Positions 1 to 6,606 of a stretch of 7,915 bases of DNA are shown here, piece after piece. Under the pieces are notes generated by a model, which was given only the letters and a program-made list of their open reading frames with translations, ran no database searches and was not told the DNA's origin. The translations under genes were made by a program, and so were the position numbers. Origin of the DNA: Propionibacteriaceae bacterium (GTDB lineage: Bacteria > Actinomycetota > Actinomycetes > Propionibacteriales > Propionibacteriaceae); contig JAITED010000197.1 in NCBI GenBank assembly GCA_031282235.1, forward strand, positions 1 to 7,915. The letters are read 5' to 3'. How positions within the stretch are numbered: the first letter of the stretch is position 1; every line of letters starts with the position of its first letter.

Positions 1-1224
1 GTGAAAAACGTGGCGTTAGACCGGAAGATTGTCACCGCGATTGATACGTCTATGAGCATCCAGCTCGACACTTGGCCGATTACCAACCAGAAGAAATCGG
101 GGCGCTGCTGGCTGTTTGCCGGGCTGAACTTCTTAAAACAGCATCTAATTGACGAACTAAAAGTGAATAACTTTGAGTTCTCACAAGCCTATCTGCATTT
201 CTGGGACAAGTTGGAGAAAGCCAACTGGTTCTTGACTTCAATGATTGAATTGTCCGATAGGCCGCTGGATGACCGCACTATCGCGCAGCTCATCAAAGAC
301 CCCATCGGCGATGGCGGGCAGTGGGACATGTTCGTATCTCTAGTGCGCAAATACGGCGTAGTGCCCAAGTTTGCGATGCCGGAGACGGAATCGTCCTCCA
401 ACACCGCCGCGATGAACAACACTCTTTGCACCCTGCTACGCCGCGCAGCCGGGAAACTTAGGGAAGCGGTAGCAACTGGCGCGGACGCCGATACGCTACG
501 GCGGGGCTTCGTCGCGGACGTCTACCGCGTGCTATCCATCCATCTGGGCACCCCTCCGACCGACTTCATCTGGCAGTGGCAGGACAAGGACAAGCAGTTC
601 AACCGTATCGGCACCATGACCCCGCTGGAGTTCGCCGCCAAATACATAACTATCAATCTGGACGATTACGTATGCGTGGTGAACGACCCGCGCGAGACCT
701 CCCCATACGGCGCGATGCTCACCGTAGACCACCTCGGTAACGTGGTGGGCGGTCGCCCCATCCGTTACCTGAACGCCCCCGCCGACACCCTCAAAGGTTT
801 GATACGCAAAGCCCTAGAGGACTCCCGCGTGGTGTGGTTCGGCTGTGACGTGGGCAAACAGTTCGACCGCGAACATGGGTTGTGGGATGCCGCCATCCTC
901 GATTACGAGGGGGTGTACGGGGTGCCGTTGAGCATGACCAAAGCCGAACGGATGCAACTCGGAGTCTCAGCGATGACGCACGCGATGGTTATCACCGGCA
1001 TCGACATCCTGCCAGACGGCAGCATCCGGCGCTACCGCGTAGAAAACTCCTGGGGCGATGACCGCTCTGACAAGGGATACGACACCATGAACGACTCATG
1101 GTTCGCTGAATACGTATTCGAGCTTGCAGTCCCCAAAGCCGATTTGCCGCCCGAAATGCTAGCCCAGCTAGACCAAGCCCCCATCGTGCTGCCGCTGTGG
1201 GATCCGATGGGCGCCTTAGCGTAA
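1..1224 (+). CDS. pepC: Aminopeptidase C (peptidase C1B, bleomycin hydrolase family), 5' end cut by window edge
   Basis: Cytoplasmic cysteine aminopeptidase that removes N-terminal residues from peptides; family members are homohexamers with the active sites facing an inner cavity. The catalytic set is complete: Gln30 (oxyanion hole) and Cys36 in TNQKKSGRCW, His327 in MTHAMV, and Asn349 in ENSWGDD. The extreme C-terminus LWDPMGALA is the conserved tail that in this family reaches into the active site and imposes aminopeptidase specificity. The 407 visible codons are about 35 short of the usual 440-450. Family members carry roughly 65-70 residues before the catalytic Cys and only 35 are seen here, so the GTG at position 1 is most likely an internal Val codon and not the start. 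TAA stop at 1222-1224. The neighbouring gene on the same strand starts 184 bp downstream, so it is probably a separate unit. Family identity is near certain. Confidence 0.95.
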   Translation: MKNVALDRKIVTAIDTSMSIQLDTWPITNQKKSGRCWLFAGLNFLKQHLIDELKVNNFEFSQAYLHFWDKLEKANWFLTSMIELSDRPLDDRTIAQLIKDPIGDGGQWDMFVSLVRKYGVVPKFAMPETESSSNTAAMNNTLCTLLRRAAGKLREAVATGADADTLRRGFVADVYRVLSIHLGTPPTDFIWQWQDKDKQFNRIGTMTPLEFAAKYITINLDDYVCVVNDPRETSPYGAMLTVDHLGNVVGGRPIRYLNAPADTLKGLIRKALEDSRVVWFGCDVGKQFDREHGLWDAAILDYEGVYGVPLSMTKAERMQLGVSAMTHAMVITGIDILPDGSIRRYRVENSWGDDRSDKGYDTMNDSWFAEYVFELAVPKADLPPEMLAQLDQAPIVLPLWDPMGALA

Positions 1225-1248
1225 CGGCTAGTCGCAGCCCATCCTTTG

Positions 1249-1307
1249 AAGCCCCCTTTCCAAAGGGGGTGGCAGGCGTTAGCCTGACGGGGGGTTGCGG
1301 GTGCAAC
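1249..1307. repeat. Palindromic intergenic element with three consecutive hairpins (possible dispersed repeat / terminator of pepC)
   Basis: Three perfect inverted repeats follow one another downstream of pepC. Hairpin 1 is CCCCCTTT / AAAGGGGG (1252-1259 with 1262-1269, 2-nt spacer as written). Hairpin 2 is CAGGC / GCCTG (1273-1277 with 1282-1286, loop GTTA). Hairpin 3 is GTTGC / GCAAC (1294-1298 with 1303-1307, loop GGGT). The G run at 1289-1294 could instead pair with the C run at 1252-1256 and enclose hairpin 2. From memory, the layout (C-run, A/T core, GGGGGTGGC, short variable stem, GACGGGGGGTT) resembles a palindromic intergenic repeat seen in many copies in some gut and actinobacterial genomes. 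Only one copy lies in this window, so repetition cannot be shown here. There is no T-run after any stem, so a classic intrinsic terminator is not evident, though the stems could still end the pepC transcript. Confidence 0.55.
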
Positions 1308-1408
1308 TAGCTGTGTACTGCGATTCGTTTGGTTTTCGGGGTCAAGATACGCTTCCGGCGACTAGGATATGGGTGTTACCCAGATTTTGGTTTTAAGGAG
1401 ACAACGAT

Positions 1409-2017
1409 ATGAGCACAGATAACACTGGCCAAATCCCAACTTCACCGGTGCCGCCTGCCAACAACTACGGCGCGCCGGTGCCCCCACCTACCCCCGACAT
1501 CACCTCCGCTATCCCGGTGGCACCGTGGGCACCTGACCCCACCTTGGCCGGCGCTACTGCCGTGCCGCCCACCCCGCAGCAGCCGTATCAACAACCGGGA
1601 CAACCGGGGCAACCGGGGCAACCTTGGCCGCCGCAGGGCTATCCGCAGCAGCCGTATCCCCCCGTGCCGCAAACACCTAGCTTCTTGCAGCATGAGGCGT
1701 TTGCCAGTTTCCGCGACGTGAAAAAGACAAAGTTCGGTTCCGAGAGTTTCTGGCCGAATCTGCTACGTATCATCGGCTGGGTTTCGTCCGGGCTGCTGAC
1801 TCTCGTCGCCCTGATTACGTTAATCGCGTCGCTGTCTAACAGCTATCTGCCTTTCGCTACGGGTTTCACCGCTTTCCTCACCTCAATAATCAGTGCAGCG
1901 CTGGTGCTGACGGTGTGCATGGTGTTCGCCAACATCGCCGATGACATAGACACCATCCGCAAGAACAGCGACAAAGCCGTATTCGCTGCGACGCAGCCCA
2001 CCCCAAAAGCTGAGTAG
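1409..2017 (+). CDS. Pro/Gln-rich membrane protein with a C-terminal two-helix hairpin, function unknown
   Basis: 202 residues. Residues 1-90 are low-complexity and rich in Pro, Gln, Ala and Tyr, including a GQP tandem repeat at about 62-72 and two QQPY elements. A short charged linker (about 97-112, FRDVKKTKFG) leads to two hydrophobic helices at about 118-141 and 152-175. The tail TIRKNSDKAV is basic and ends near PTPKAE. Positive residues on both outer flanks suggest both termini are cytoplasmic. The ATG is well supported by TAAGGAG at 1394-1400 with an 8-nt spacer. The gene stands between the pepC repeat region and a convergent terminator, so it is probably monocistronic. I do not recognise a family. 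Short two-helix domains of the DUF4282 kind have similar topology, but I cannot confirm a match. Pro-rich cytoplasmic tails on small actinobacterial membrane proteins often serve as protein-binding arms; that role here is inference. Confidence 0.85.
   Translation: MSTDNTGQIPTSPVPPANNYGAPVPPPTPDITSAIPVAPWAPDPTLAGATAVPPTPQQPYQQPGQPGQPGQPWPPQGYPQQPYPPVPQTPSFLQHEAFASFRDVKKTKFGSESFWPNLLRIIGWVSSGLLTLVALITLIASLSNSYLPFATGFTAFLTSIISAALVLTVCMVFANIADDIDTIRKNSDKAVFAATQPTPKAE
1592..1618 (+). repeat. Three tandem 9-nt units encoding Gln-Pro-Gly
   Basis: Units CAACCGGGA, CAACCGGGG and CAACCGGGG run head to tail in frame and encode QPG three times, followed by CAACCT (QP). A flanking 15-nt direct repeat, CCGCAGCAGCCGTAT, occurs at 1574-1588 and 1643-1657. 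This repeat-bearing Pro-rich segment is the kind of sequence that varies in unit number between strains by slippage. Confidence 0.8.
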
Positions 2018-2051
2018 CTGAGTAGCAGCCGTATAAACACACACCTGACAA

Positions 2052-2093
2052 CCTTGGCGTCACCCCCATTTTCCACCGGGAGTGACGCCAAGG
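2052..2093. terminator. Perfect 12-bp inverted repeat between convergent genes, probable bidirectional terminator
   Basis: CCTTGGCGTCAC (2052-2063) is the exact reverse complement of GTGACGCCAAGG (2082-2093), with an 18-nt loop. It lies 34 bp past the stop of the plus-strand Pro-rich gene and just past the stop of the minus-strand gene ending at 2110, so one structure could end both transcripts. There is no long T-run on either side, which is common for terminators in high-GC actinobacteria but lowers certainty about the mechanism. Confidence 0.65.
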
Positions 2094-2109
2094 CATAGCC
2101 ATTGGGTGG

Positions 2110-2697
2110 TTAGCCGTTTAATGCTTTGTCCACTGCGTCCCTGAAAGTGCCGGTGGCGATGGGTTCCCACGGTTCCCAGTTGGCGGGGATGCTGGTGAAT
2201 GCGTAAACATTACGGTAAACGGCGACGTGGATTTCGTCAGTTTTACCGTCATCCAACTTCACGTTTAGCTGGTAGATATCCACACCCGTTGCCGTGTTGT
2301 AGTCAACGCTGGCGATGGTGACCCCGCCGGTCTCCCGCCAGCACTCTTTCATGTTGCCCACAAACTGCGTCGCAGCATCATGCGCGTCGAACAGTGTAAA
2401 GGTGATGCCTTGGTCATCTTCGCTCACAGCCTCGGCTAGGACGTGTTGTGCGACAGCCTGTTGTATCTCGCACGACGGCGGCGAGTAGTCCCTTACCGTC
2501 AGCGGCGCAATATCCGCAGCGTTCGGAAAGTATTCAGTGGCCAACGCCGTGAACTGGTCACGCGTCAAAACCTGCGTATCAACAACTTCTCCCTTGTCGC
2601 GCGAGAAAAACCAGATACTCGCCACCCCTAGCGCTAGCCCGAGAACTACCCCAATACCGACTGCTAGCCACCGATTGCTCTGCCCCGTTGCTGACAT
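2110..2697 (-). CDS. Single-pass membrane protein with an extracytoplasmic domain, function unknown
   Basis: 195 residues when started at the ATG at 2697. The frame is open for 27 more codons upstream, but this ATG has AAAGGA six bases ahead, and it puts a short polar N-terminus (MSATGQSNRW) before a transmembrane helix at about 10-31 (Gly/Leu/Val-rich). There is no lipobox Cys, so it is an anchored, not lipidated, protein. The remaining 160 residues should face outside and contain exactly two cysteines, Cys76 (PPSCEIQ) and Cys119 (MKECWRE), which could form a disulfide. The pattern of Pro-Cys, then a Phe/Ala-rich F-DA-DAA segment, then an aromatic-flanked Cys recalls the PknH-type extracellular sensor domain of actinobacteria, but that is a weak, unverified resemblance. 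It follows the SanA-like gene on the same strand after 124 bp, so it may be read from that cluster or from its own promoter. Confidence 0.8.
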   Translation of the reverse strand: MSATGQSNRWLAVGIGVVLGLALGVASIWFFSRDKGEVVDTQVLTRDQFTALATEYFPNAADIAPLTVRDYSPPSCEIQQAVAQHVLAEAVSEDDQGITFTLFDAHDAATQFVGNMKECWRETGGVTIASVDYNTATGVDIYQLNVKLDDGKTDEIHVAVYRNVYAFTSIPANWEPWEPIATGTFRDAVDKALNG

Positions 2698-2703
2698 TGT
2701 TCG

Positions 2704-2709
2704 TCCTTT
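2704..2709 (-). promoter_or_regulatory. Shine-Dalgarno site fixing the start at 2697
   Basis: On the minus strand AAAGGA is followed by six bases and then ATG at 2697. No comparable site precedes the most upstream ATG of the frame at 2778, so the shorter 195-residue product is preferred. Confidence 0.6.
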
Positions 2710-2821
2710 CATCAAAACCAACACCGTTGTTGTGATGCGCCTTGAGTTGAGCTTACCGCTCACGGGGCGCAGAAGCACCTAGATTTTTGTGTGCATTCGG
2801 CTCTAGCCACCCAATACGTAC

Positions 2822-3490
2822 TCACCGCGGGGTCGACAGGGCAACGGCGACCGCGTTGGGGTCGCCATCGGTGCTGACGCTGCGCTCGATAACCACATCG
2901 AAAAGCATTTTTACGTTAGCGAGCAGTTCCCTAGCTTGATAGCGGCGGTAATCGAAGTTGCGGATACGTTCCGTCTCCGGCACTCCCACCACCTCAATCT
3001 CCAGCAGGCGGCAGGCGGCCACCGCGCGCGGCAGATGATAATCTTGCGTCACCACGATGAGGTCTCTCACCCCGTACACATTGCGCGCCCGATAGCAGGA
3101 ACTATACGTATCATCGCCCAACGCATCCATGACGATACGCCCCGCAGGCACCCCGGCAGTCACCAACCAGGCTTTCATGCCCTCCGGTTCCGAATAACCG
3201 CCATCAGCCGTGCCGGATACGATGATGACTTCGGTTTTCCCCGCGTGATACAGCGCCGCCGCAGTTTCCAACCGGGCTGCCAGATACGGGGACGGACCAT
3301 CGTCCCACATCGCCGCCCCCAACACCAGCGTCACCTGTCGGGGAGGCACCGTCCCCAACGCCTCAATACGCGACGACGACAGCCCGCGCACCGTCAGCCA
3401 AGACACTCCCAACGCCAGCACTACCACACTTACGGCCAAACTCAGCACCCGTTTCACAATCCAAGTAAGGATCTTCTGCACCAATCCCAC
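2822..3490 (-). CDS. SanA/YdcF-family (DUF218) membrane-anchored protein
   Basis: 222 residues. An N-terminal membrane helix (about 8-32) anchors an extracytoplasmic DUF218 domain. Family landmarks are in order: TLVLGAAMWDDGPSPYLAAR (about 54-73), VSGTADGG (91-98), EPEGM (101-105) and VVTQDYHLPRA (146-156). SanA of E. coli gives vancomycin resistance at high temperature, and ElyC/YdcF relatives affect envelope integrity, so a role in cell-wall homeostasis is likely; no enzymatic reaction is established for this branch. The reported start is GTG at 3490, where AGGG abuts the codon. The in-frame GTG at 3481 has AGGGG eight bases upstream and may be the true start, shortening the protein by three residues. 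The gene starts 33 bp after the pgi stop on the same strand and is probably cotranscribed with it. Stop TGA at 2824-2822. Confidence 0.88.
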   Translation of the reverse strand: MGLVQKILTWIVKRVLSLAVSVVVLALGVSWLTVRGLSSSRIEALGTVPPRQVTLVLGAAMWDDGPSPYLAARLETAAALYHAGKTEVIIVSGTADGGYSEPEGMKAWLVTAGVPAGRIVMDALGDDTYSSCYRARNVYGVRDLIVVTQDYHLPRAVAACRLLEIEVVGVPETERIRNFDYRRYQARELLANVKMLFDVVIERSVSTDGDPNAVAVALSTPR

Positions 3491-3523
3491 CCCTACAGCC
3501 TAGATGATTGCGTCCTTTTCGGT

Positions 3524-5197
3524 TTATATTTCGCGTATCCGCAATTGGCGGTACTGGGTGATTAGGGCGCGCGTGGCGGCATCTTGAGCGGCCAGCGCGG
3601 CGGCATCACCGGCTAGGGCGGGGACGATACCGAGCGCCAACTTTTTACCGAGTTCCACCCCCCACTGGTCGAAGCTGTTGAGCCCCCACACCACGCCTTG
3701 AGTGAACGTGATGTGCTCGTATAGCGCAATCAGTTCGCCTAACACGCACGGGGTCAACGCTGAAGTCAGAATGGAGGTGGAGGGACGGTTGCCGGGGAAC
3801 ACTTTGGCGGGCACCAACCATTCCGGGGCGCCCTCAGCGCGCACCTCGGAAGCGGTTTTACCGAACGCCAGCGCGGCGGATTGCGCAAAAAAGTTCGCTA
3901 GAAACAGTTCGTGCATATCCTGACCATCGGATGACAACGGATACGCCGGATTAGCGGCAGCGATGAAATCGCAGGGCACCAACTGCGTGCCCTGATGAAT
4001 GAGCTGGTAAAAGGCGTGTTGCCCGTTGGTGCCGGGTTCACCCCAAAACACCTCGCCGGTGGCGCTGGTGACGCCAGTGCCATCCCAGCGCACCCGCTTA
4101 CCGTTTGATTCCATCGTCAACTGTTGCAAATACGCCGGGAAGCGGTGCAACTGCTGCGCATACGGCAACACTGCGTGCGTAGCGGCGTGCAGGAAGTCCA
4201 CGTACCACACGTTCAGCAACCCCAGCAGCGCCGGCAGGTTGCGCGCCAGTTCGGTGGTGCGAAAATGCTCGTCCATAGCGTGCATCCCCGCCAGCAAGGC
4301 GCGCCAATTTTCGCTCCCCACAGCGATGACGACGGACAGCCCGATGGCCGAATCCACCGAATACCTGCCGCCCACCCAATCCCAAAAACCGAAAGCGTTA
4401 GCCGGGTCGATGCCGAAAGCGCTCACCGCCGCTAGGTTGGTGGAGACCGCCACGAAATGGTGCGCGACAACCGCATTCGGGTCGGTGACGGCGACCCCAC
4501 TGCGCTCCAGCGCGTCCAGCAGCCACGCCCGACACCAGCGGGCGTTTGTCATGGTCTCCAACGTGGTGAACGTCTTGGATGAAACGATGAACAGCGTGGT
4601 CTCCGGGTCGAGATTCTGAGTTTTCTGATGCGCATCGTATGGGTCGATGTTGGAGATAAAGCGGCATTCAATGCCAGCGCTACGATACGGCGCCAGCGCT
4701 TCATACACCATCACCGGCCCGAGGTCAGAGCCGCCGATACCGATGTTGACTACGGTTTCTATACGTTTTCCAGTGCTGCCCAGCCACTGCCCCGTGCGCA
4801 CCCGCTCCGCGAAATCACACACCCGCGCTAGCGTTTCTTGCACCTGAAGCACCACATCTACGCCGTCCACAATCAGGCTCTCACCAGCGGGTTTCCGCAG
4901 CGCAACGTGCAGCACGCTGCGCTGTTCAGTGGTGTTGATACGCTCCCCAGCGAACATGGCATCCCGATGCGCCTCCAACCCCACCTGCTCCCCCAACGCA
5001 ACCAGCGCCGCCCAAATCTCGGGCGTGATGAGGTTTTTAGAGAGGTCAGCTACCAGATCAACAGCGGAGTACGTATAGCGTTCCGCGCGTATCGCATCTG
5101 TGGCGAACCAGCCGCGCAAATCGGGGGTAAAGCCATTCGCTAGCGCAGTGAGGGTCTGCCAAGCCGGGGTCAAAGTAGCATCAATTGGAGCGTTCAT
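3524..5197 (-). CDS. pgi: Glucose-6-phosphate isomerase
   Basis: 557 residues, full length for the bacterial/eukaryotic-type PGI family (about 550). Cytoplasmic enzyme that interconverts glucose-6-phosphate and fructose-6-phosphate in glycolysis and gluconeogenesis. Both family signatures are intact: DWVGGRYSVDSAIG (273-286) and GLNSFDQWGVELGKK (505-519). Catalytic residues line up with the well-studied animal enzyme: Glu363 in TMESNGKR, His394 in NGQHAFYQ and Lys518 in VELGKK. The phosphate-binding region NIGIGGSDLG (151-160) and SSKTFTT (206-212) are also present. The ATG at 5197 has only a poor Shine-Dalgarno match: AGGGG sits one base upstream, and a TAAGG overlaps the stop of the preceding gene. 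This suggests translational coupling to the M23 gene 20 bp upstream. The SanA-like gene follows at 33 bp. Confidence 0.98.
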   Translation of the reverse strand: MNAPIDATLTPAWQTLTALANGFTPDLRGWFATDAIRAERYTYSAVDLVADLSKNLITPEIWAALVALGEQVGLEAHRDAMFAGERINTTEQRSVLHVALRKPAGESLIVDGVDVVLQVQETLARVCDFAERVRTGQWLGSTGKRIETVVNIGIGGSDLGPVMVYEALAPYRSAGIECRFISNIDPYDAHQKTQNLDPETTLFIVSSKTFTTLETMTNARWCRAWLLDALERSGVAVTDPNAVVAHHFVAVSTNLAAVSAFGIDPANAFGFWDWVGGRYSVDSAIGLSVVIAVGSENWRALLAGMHAMDEHFRTTELARNLPALLGLLNVWYVDFLHAATHAVLPYAQQLHRFPAYLQQLTMESNGKRVRWDGTGVTSATGEVFWGEPGTNGQHAFYQLIHQGTQLVPCDFIAAANPAYPLSSDGQDMHELFLANFFAQSAALAFGKTASEVRAEGAPEWLVPAKVFPGNRPSTSILTSALTPCVLGELIALYEHITFTQGVVWGLNSFDQWGVELGKKLALGIVPALAGDAAALAAQDAATRALITQYRQLRIREI

Positions 5198-5217
5198 GCC
5201 CCTAAGCCTAAACCTTA

Positions 5218-6225
5218 TTAGCTGAGGCCGTATAGGAATAGCGCGGGGTTGAAGGAACCTTGCGCTGCGGAAATACCCTGCCAGTGCACGTGGCAGCCGG
5301 TGGATTTGCCGGTGTTGCCCACCAAGCCGATGACCTCGCCCTGGGAGACTTCTTGCCCGACGCTGACCATAATTGATTTCTCATACATATGGCCGTAGCC
5401 GGTGGAGATGTCGCCGTGGCTGATTTCGACGTATTCACCCAACTGGCCGTATCGACCTGCGTAAGTGACCACGCCAGCGAAGGAGGCCACAATCGGGGTG
5501 CCGCACTTTACCGCAAAATCCATACCGCTGTGGAAAGCCTCATACCCGTACACCGGGTCGATACGCATCCCGTAGCCGCTGGACATCGTAGCGCCCACCA
5601 CCGGCACGATGTATTGCCCGCGCCGAATCCCCAGCCGTTGCAACAACGCCAACGCCGTGTCATCCATAATCGCACCCGATGCGGCGTATATCCGGCGCGC
5701 CTCTGCCTCGGCAGCTAGACGTTTTTCTTCGGCGATACGAGCCGCCTCAGCGGCATCCAACTCGGCCTGCACCTGCATCGCCTCAGCGGTGAGTTCGTTT
5801 GAGTTGGTGATAGCGGAGGTGACACCCAGCGCGAGCAGCAGTTCCGTATTGCGCGGGTCGTAATCTATGGAGGTGCCCCGCACCGGGTTCATGGCGACAC
5901 CGGTGTTGCGTTCAACGTCGCCGTTGCTCATGGGCGCGATATCGGTGCGGACGGGTTGCGGGGAGTTGTCGCCGACAGCAGTACCGATGATAGAAAAAGC
6001 GCCCAAAACCACGGCGGCGATAATGGCCAATACGGCACCGCGCGCTGGCCTGCCGCGTCCACTCGTCGCCGCTGGTGCGGTGCATCGTTTGTGTTTGATT
6101 TGCACAACGGTGGTGGAACGTTCGGTGAGCAAAGCCCTAGTGGCGCGCACTTCAGTGCCGGGAGAAAAATCCATAGGGTCAACATCAATACGCCGTTTAG
6201 CGCTAACGTTCTCGCTCATCATCAT
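5218..6225 (-). CDS. Membrane-anchored M23 (LytM-type) zinc peptidase with coiled coil
   Basis: 335 residues. Order of parts: a basic cytoplasmic N-terminus of about 62 residues; a transmembrane helix at about 63-84 with no cleavage site obvious, so type II topology; a linker; an Ala/Glu-rich coiled coil at about 145-180; then an M23 domain at about 205-335. The zinc and catalytic residues are complete: His232 and Asp236 in FHSGMDF, His279 in GYGHMY, and His312 and His314 in GCHVHW. M23 peptidases cut peptide cross-links in peptidoglycan, so it should act in the wall outside the membrane. Three ATG codons stand in a row at the start. The first (6225) is chosen because AGGAGAGG lies 10 bases upstream. 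It is the first gene of a probable M23-pgi-SanA-like transcript. The same fold also occurs in non-enzymatic activators, but the intact ligand set here argues for an active enzyme. Confidence 0.92.
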   Translation of the reverse strand: MMMSENVSAKRRIDVDPMDFSPGTEVRATRALLTERSTTVVQIKHKRCTAPAATSGRGRPARGAVLAIIAAVVLGAFSIIGTAVGDNSPQPVRTDIAPMSNGDVERNTGVAMNPVRGTSIDYDPRNTELLLALGVTSAITNSNELTAEAMQVQAELDAAEAARIAEEKRLAAEAEARRIYAASGAIMDDTALALLQRLGIRRGQYIVPVVGATMSSGYGMRIDPVYGYEAFHSGMDFAVKCGTPIVASFAGVVTYAGRYGQLGEYVEISHGDISTGYGHMYEKSIMVSVGQEVSQGEVIGLVGNTGKSTGCHVHWQGISAAQGSFNPALFLYGLS

Positions 6226-6461
6226 GCTGGCTGTACCTCTCCTGCTGCGACCCCACTCACCGTAACTCTGGTGTTTTTACGCCCAGCCGAGGTAGCAGCC
6301 ACAGCAGCTATGTACATATCGTCCCCAACTTTCCGGGCAACGCTCACAGCGTCCATACCCGGGGTAAGCGAAACGACAAGCGCGGCAGACGGACGCAAAA
6401 CGCACACAGTTACTCCCAAGGATAGTGGCGGCAACCGACAACCGGCGGCAACCGTAACCAC
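6222..6461 (-). CDS. Possible small ORF overlapping the M23 gene start (doubtful)
   Basis: 79 codons from GTG at 6461 to a TGA at 6224-6222 that overlaps the first ATG of the M23 gene as ATGA, the classic arrangement for translational coupling. TAAGG lies about 11 bases before the GTG. The second half (for example PGMDAVSVARKVGDDMYIAA) uses G-starting codons heavily, as real genes do, and the product is rich in Ala, Val, Thr and Gly with a basic stretch near residue 62 (AGRKNTR). Against it: no family is recognised, the first 20 residues look like translated repeat sequence, the third-position GC is only moderate, and the region could simply be the 5' leader of the M23 transcript. No signal peptide is evident. 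Confidence 0.3.
   Translation of the reverse strand: MVTVAAGCRLPPLSLGVTVCVLRPSAALVVSLTPGMDAVSVARKVGDDMYIAAVAATSAGRKNTRVTVSGVAAGEVQPA
6236..6243 (-). promoter_or_regulatory. Shine-Dalgarno site of the M23 peptidase gene
   Basis: AGGAGAGG on the minus strand ends 10 bases before the first of three consecutive ATG codons (6225). It is the strongest ribosome-binding site on this strand of the window and supports starting at the first ATG. It lies inside the possible upstream 79-codon frame. Confidence 0.65.
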
Positions 6462-6606
6462 TCAAAAGTTGACCTTAAAAGCGTTACGGCTTTTCCTTGC
6501 TAGTTTAGCGAGTCACCCGGTTCAACACAAGCCGAACCTGAGAAATCTTTATGAAAACTCTCAAAATTGTTAGTTCAGCTAATGGGGAACTGCTTTGTTT
6601 CCTGCG
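6462..6606 (-). promoter_or_regulatory. Probable promoter region of the M23-pgi-SanA-like cluster
   Basis: AT-richer than its surroundings and free of a convincing gene on either strand, between the stop of the old yellow enzyme gene and the possible 79-codon ORF. On the minus strand TTGTGT and TAAACT stand 17 bases apart (within about 6497-6525), a weak sigma-70-like pair. Exact elements cannot be assigned with confidence. No strong hairpin that would terminate the upstream gene was found here. Confidence 0.3.

Noticed and set aside
2748..2762. Short hairpin TGAGC-TTACC-GCTCA between the SanA-like gene and the downstream membrane protein gene
   Set aside because: A 5-bp stem with no T-run is too weak to call as a terminator.
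5956..6573. 205-codon plus-strand open frame
   Set aside because: Its first half lies antisense to the M23 peptidase N-terminus and its product has no recognisable features; the opposite strand carries the real gene with a strong ribosome site.
6226..6606. c-di-AMP (ydaO-type) riboswitch, which often precedes actinobacterial wall-hydrolase genes
   Set aside because: A CGCTAAAC-like word is present on the minus strand, but the other conserved blocks (a G-rich GGGGACCCA-like element, GGGGTGAAT, the long 3' conserved block) are absent.
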